A stretch of DNA of 64,000 bases from Cervus elaphus (Eukaryota; Chordata; Mammalia; Artiodactyla; Cervidae): assembly GCF_910594005.1 (NCBI RefSeq), contig NC_057834.1, positions 108,341,650 to 108,405,649 of the forward strand. Reading direction: 5' to 3'. The notes under the pieces are model-generated. The model saw only the letters and a program-made list of their open reading frames with translations, was not told the DNA's origin and did no database searches. Made by a program: the position numbers and the translations under genes. This document shows, one piece after another, positions 62,801-64,000 of this stretch; within the stretch, counting starts at the first letter, position 1, and each line of letters starts with the position of its first letter.

Positions 62801-63924
62801 AAAAGTAAAAGAGGTAATCAGAGAAGTCAATAGATGTAGTGACATGGTGTCATGGAATGTGAAGTCATAAGAAGGGCTACCAAGAAGGATCAACTCTGAA
62901 GGCTTTGGGAGCCTAGAGGAGGGATACCTATTTCAGGCTGGACAGTTTTCTGGAAAAAGTGATGCAAGGTATTGCTCTTGTCTTTTCCAGGCCTGTCTCA
63001 CTCAGGGTCAGGCTTTGGCTTGGACCACACCCCCTACGTAAGCATTTATTCGGCTCAGCCCTCTCATTCTGAGTCTTCACTCTTTCCAACTTCCCTTAGC
63101 ATTCCGGGCATGTGCAGTGACAGGTGTTACCTGGACTTGCAGAATGCCTGTCCTACTAGCTGTGGCGGCTTGGAAAGGTGCTGAAGAGTATAGGTCATAT
63201 CCATTACTGTTCTGCTGAAAACCTTGGGCTACCCTAAAGAGTTTAGTGTTGGTAGTTTATTTATATCCTACCTTATTCCAAAACAAGACTTGAAGTAGTT
63301 ATAAATAATACAAAAGATGGTAGATGAGCAAAGATGGACAAAGAAACAATCTTTGTAGGAAAATAGGAAGAGGACAGTGGTGGAATCAGTAAGCAAACTT
63401 TTTAACATATGATCTGACACAGCTGTTACATGTGTCCACAAATCTGGCTTTGCCTTTCTTAGTTGTCAGCACAAACAGGGAAGCAAATATTAGTTTGAGA
63501 ATACTCATGCCATTTGAGCATCCACTTGAATAAGTAGAACTGGTTACCAAGAAGAAGCATAACTTTACTTAGAGCTGCCATGAAGATGTAAAATGTCTAG
63601 TGTATGATGGAGGGAATGATAGATAGCCTTAACACCTTTGCAGTAATAAGTAATCCATATATTTCTTTAAGAGTCTTTCAAAGTGTAATATTTATTTAAT
63701 AAAAATATGTTACCTGAAGGCTCTTTGAGGATCATCTGTTCTACATGACAAGAGAGATGTCAGGCTCCCAATCTTCCACTATAGTAACATTCTTTGTCAG
63801 TTCTGATCTCTCCCCCAAAAAGCACTATCCAACTACATGTGGAAGTCTCCAAATAGTCTGGCACCAGGTCAACCTGAAAACTTTGTTTAATCTGCTGTTA
63901 TTTCCTCAAGTGTCTTTTCTTTAG
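62801..63924. other. Unassigned 1.1-kb stretch
   Basis: No recognised gene or named repeat. The 70-codon forward frame at 62972-63184 is unsupported. Confidence 0.5.
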
Positions 63925-64000
63925 GAAGTCATTGAAATCACACCATCCTTCCAAGATTCACTTCAAGTCCCACTTTCTCAGGAAGCCTCCTCTGCTCCAA
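63925..64000 (+). mobile_element. L2 LINE fragment at window edge
   Basis: 'ccttccaagattcacttcaa' then 'gtcccactttctcaggaagc' and CTCCTCTGCTCC match the L2-type text upstream of its 3' end. It runs off the window. Confidence 0.65.

Noticed and set aside
1..64000. CRISPR array, operon, phage or bacterial gene cluster
   Set aside because: No regularly spaced repeats and no long bacterial-type frames. The retroposon content is ruminant throughout.

Overview
This window is gene-poor nuclear DNA from a ruminant, most likely a bovid. The assignment rests on lineage-specific retroposons seen directly in the sequence: BovB (RTE-clade) LINEs, tRNA-Glu-derived Bov-tA SINEs, dimeric BOV-A2 SINEs, CHR-type artiodactyl SINEs, an artiodactyl L1 3' end, and a mariner with Hsmar1/BTMAR-like ends. 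Old mammalian MIR, L2, L1M and MER5-like pieces lie beneath them. I found no convincing protein-coding gene, no tRNA, rRNA or snRNA gene and no CpG island. It reads as intergenic DNA or the inside of one or more large introns. The long open frames are mostly LINE reverse-transcriptase fragments, SINE readthrough or chance.

Layout. 1-5 kb: mostly unassigned DNA with L2/MIR relics, then BOV-A2. 5.3-7.7 kb: Bov-tA, a CHR SINE, a 1.3-kb repeat-free block and a BovB 3' end. 8.7-10.8 kb: an antisense L1 end broken by a nearly full-length mariner, itself broken by a BovB 3' copy. 11-16.8 kb: SINEs, MIR and L2. 16.86-17.93 kb: a 5'-truncated BovB with a 9-bp target duplication and a reverse-transcriptase frame closed by only one internal stop. 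18.2-24 kb: SINEs, a (CA)n array on a Bov-tA tail, and another BovB inside an old L1. 26.3-27.8 kb: a long sense L2 split by a Bov-tA. 30.2-31.8 kb: an antisense L2 split by a young-type L1 end. 33-35 kb: a small minisatellite and a repeat-poor block. 36-47 kb: alternating MIR/L2/SINE, an L1 with a 5' inversion inside a MIR, and a candidate 210-bp exon at 42966-43175. 47.8-51.6 kb: a nearly complete antisense BovB with a perfect 12-bp target duplication, containing two later insertions. 52-64 kb: SINEs, L2/MIR relics, a second candidate exon at 56205-56297 and a repeat-poor, homeobox-motif-rich block near 58 kb.

There is no operon-like or pathway organisation. The main content is a nested record of retroposition: L2/MIR first, then L1M and MER5, mariner and CHR, and then BovB, Bov-tA and BOV-A2. 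I see no new biological system. The most unusual items are a head-only SINE fragment flanked by 12-bp direct repeats, the twin-primed L1, the TSD-bounded BovB copies and the two candidate exons. Repeat boundaries are read by eye and are usually good to about 10 bases, less for MIR and L2. Repeat names come from recall of consensus features, not from a database search.
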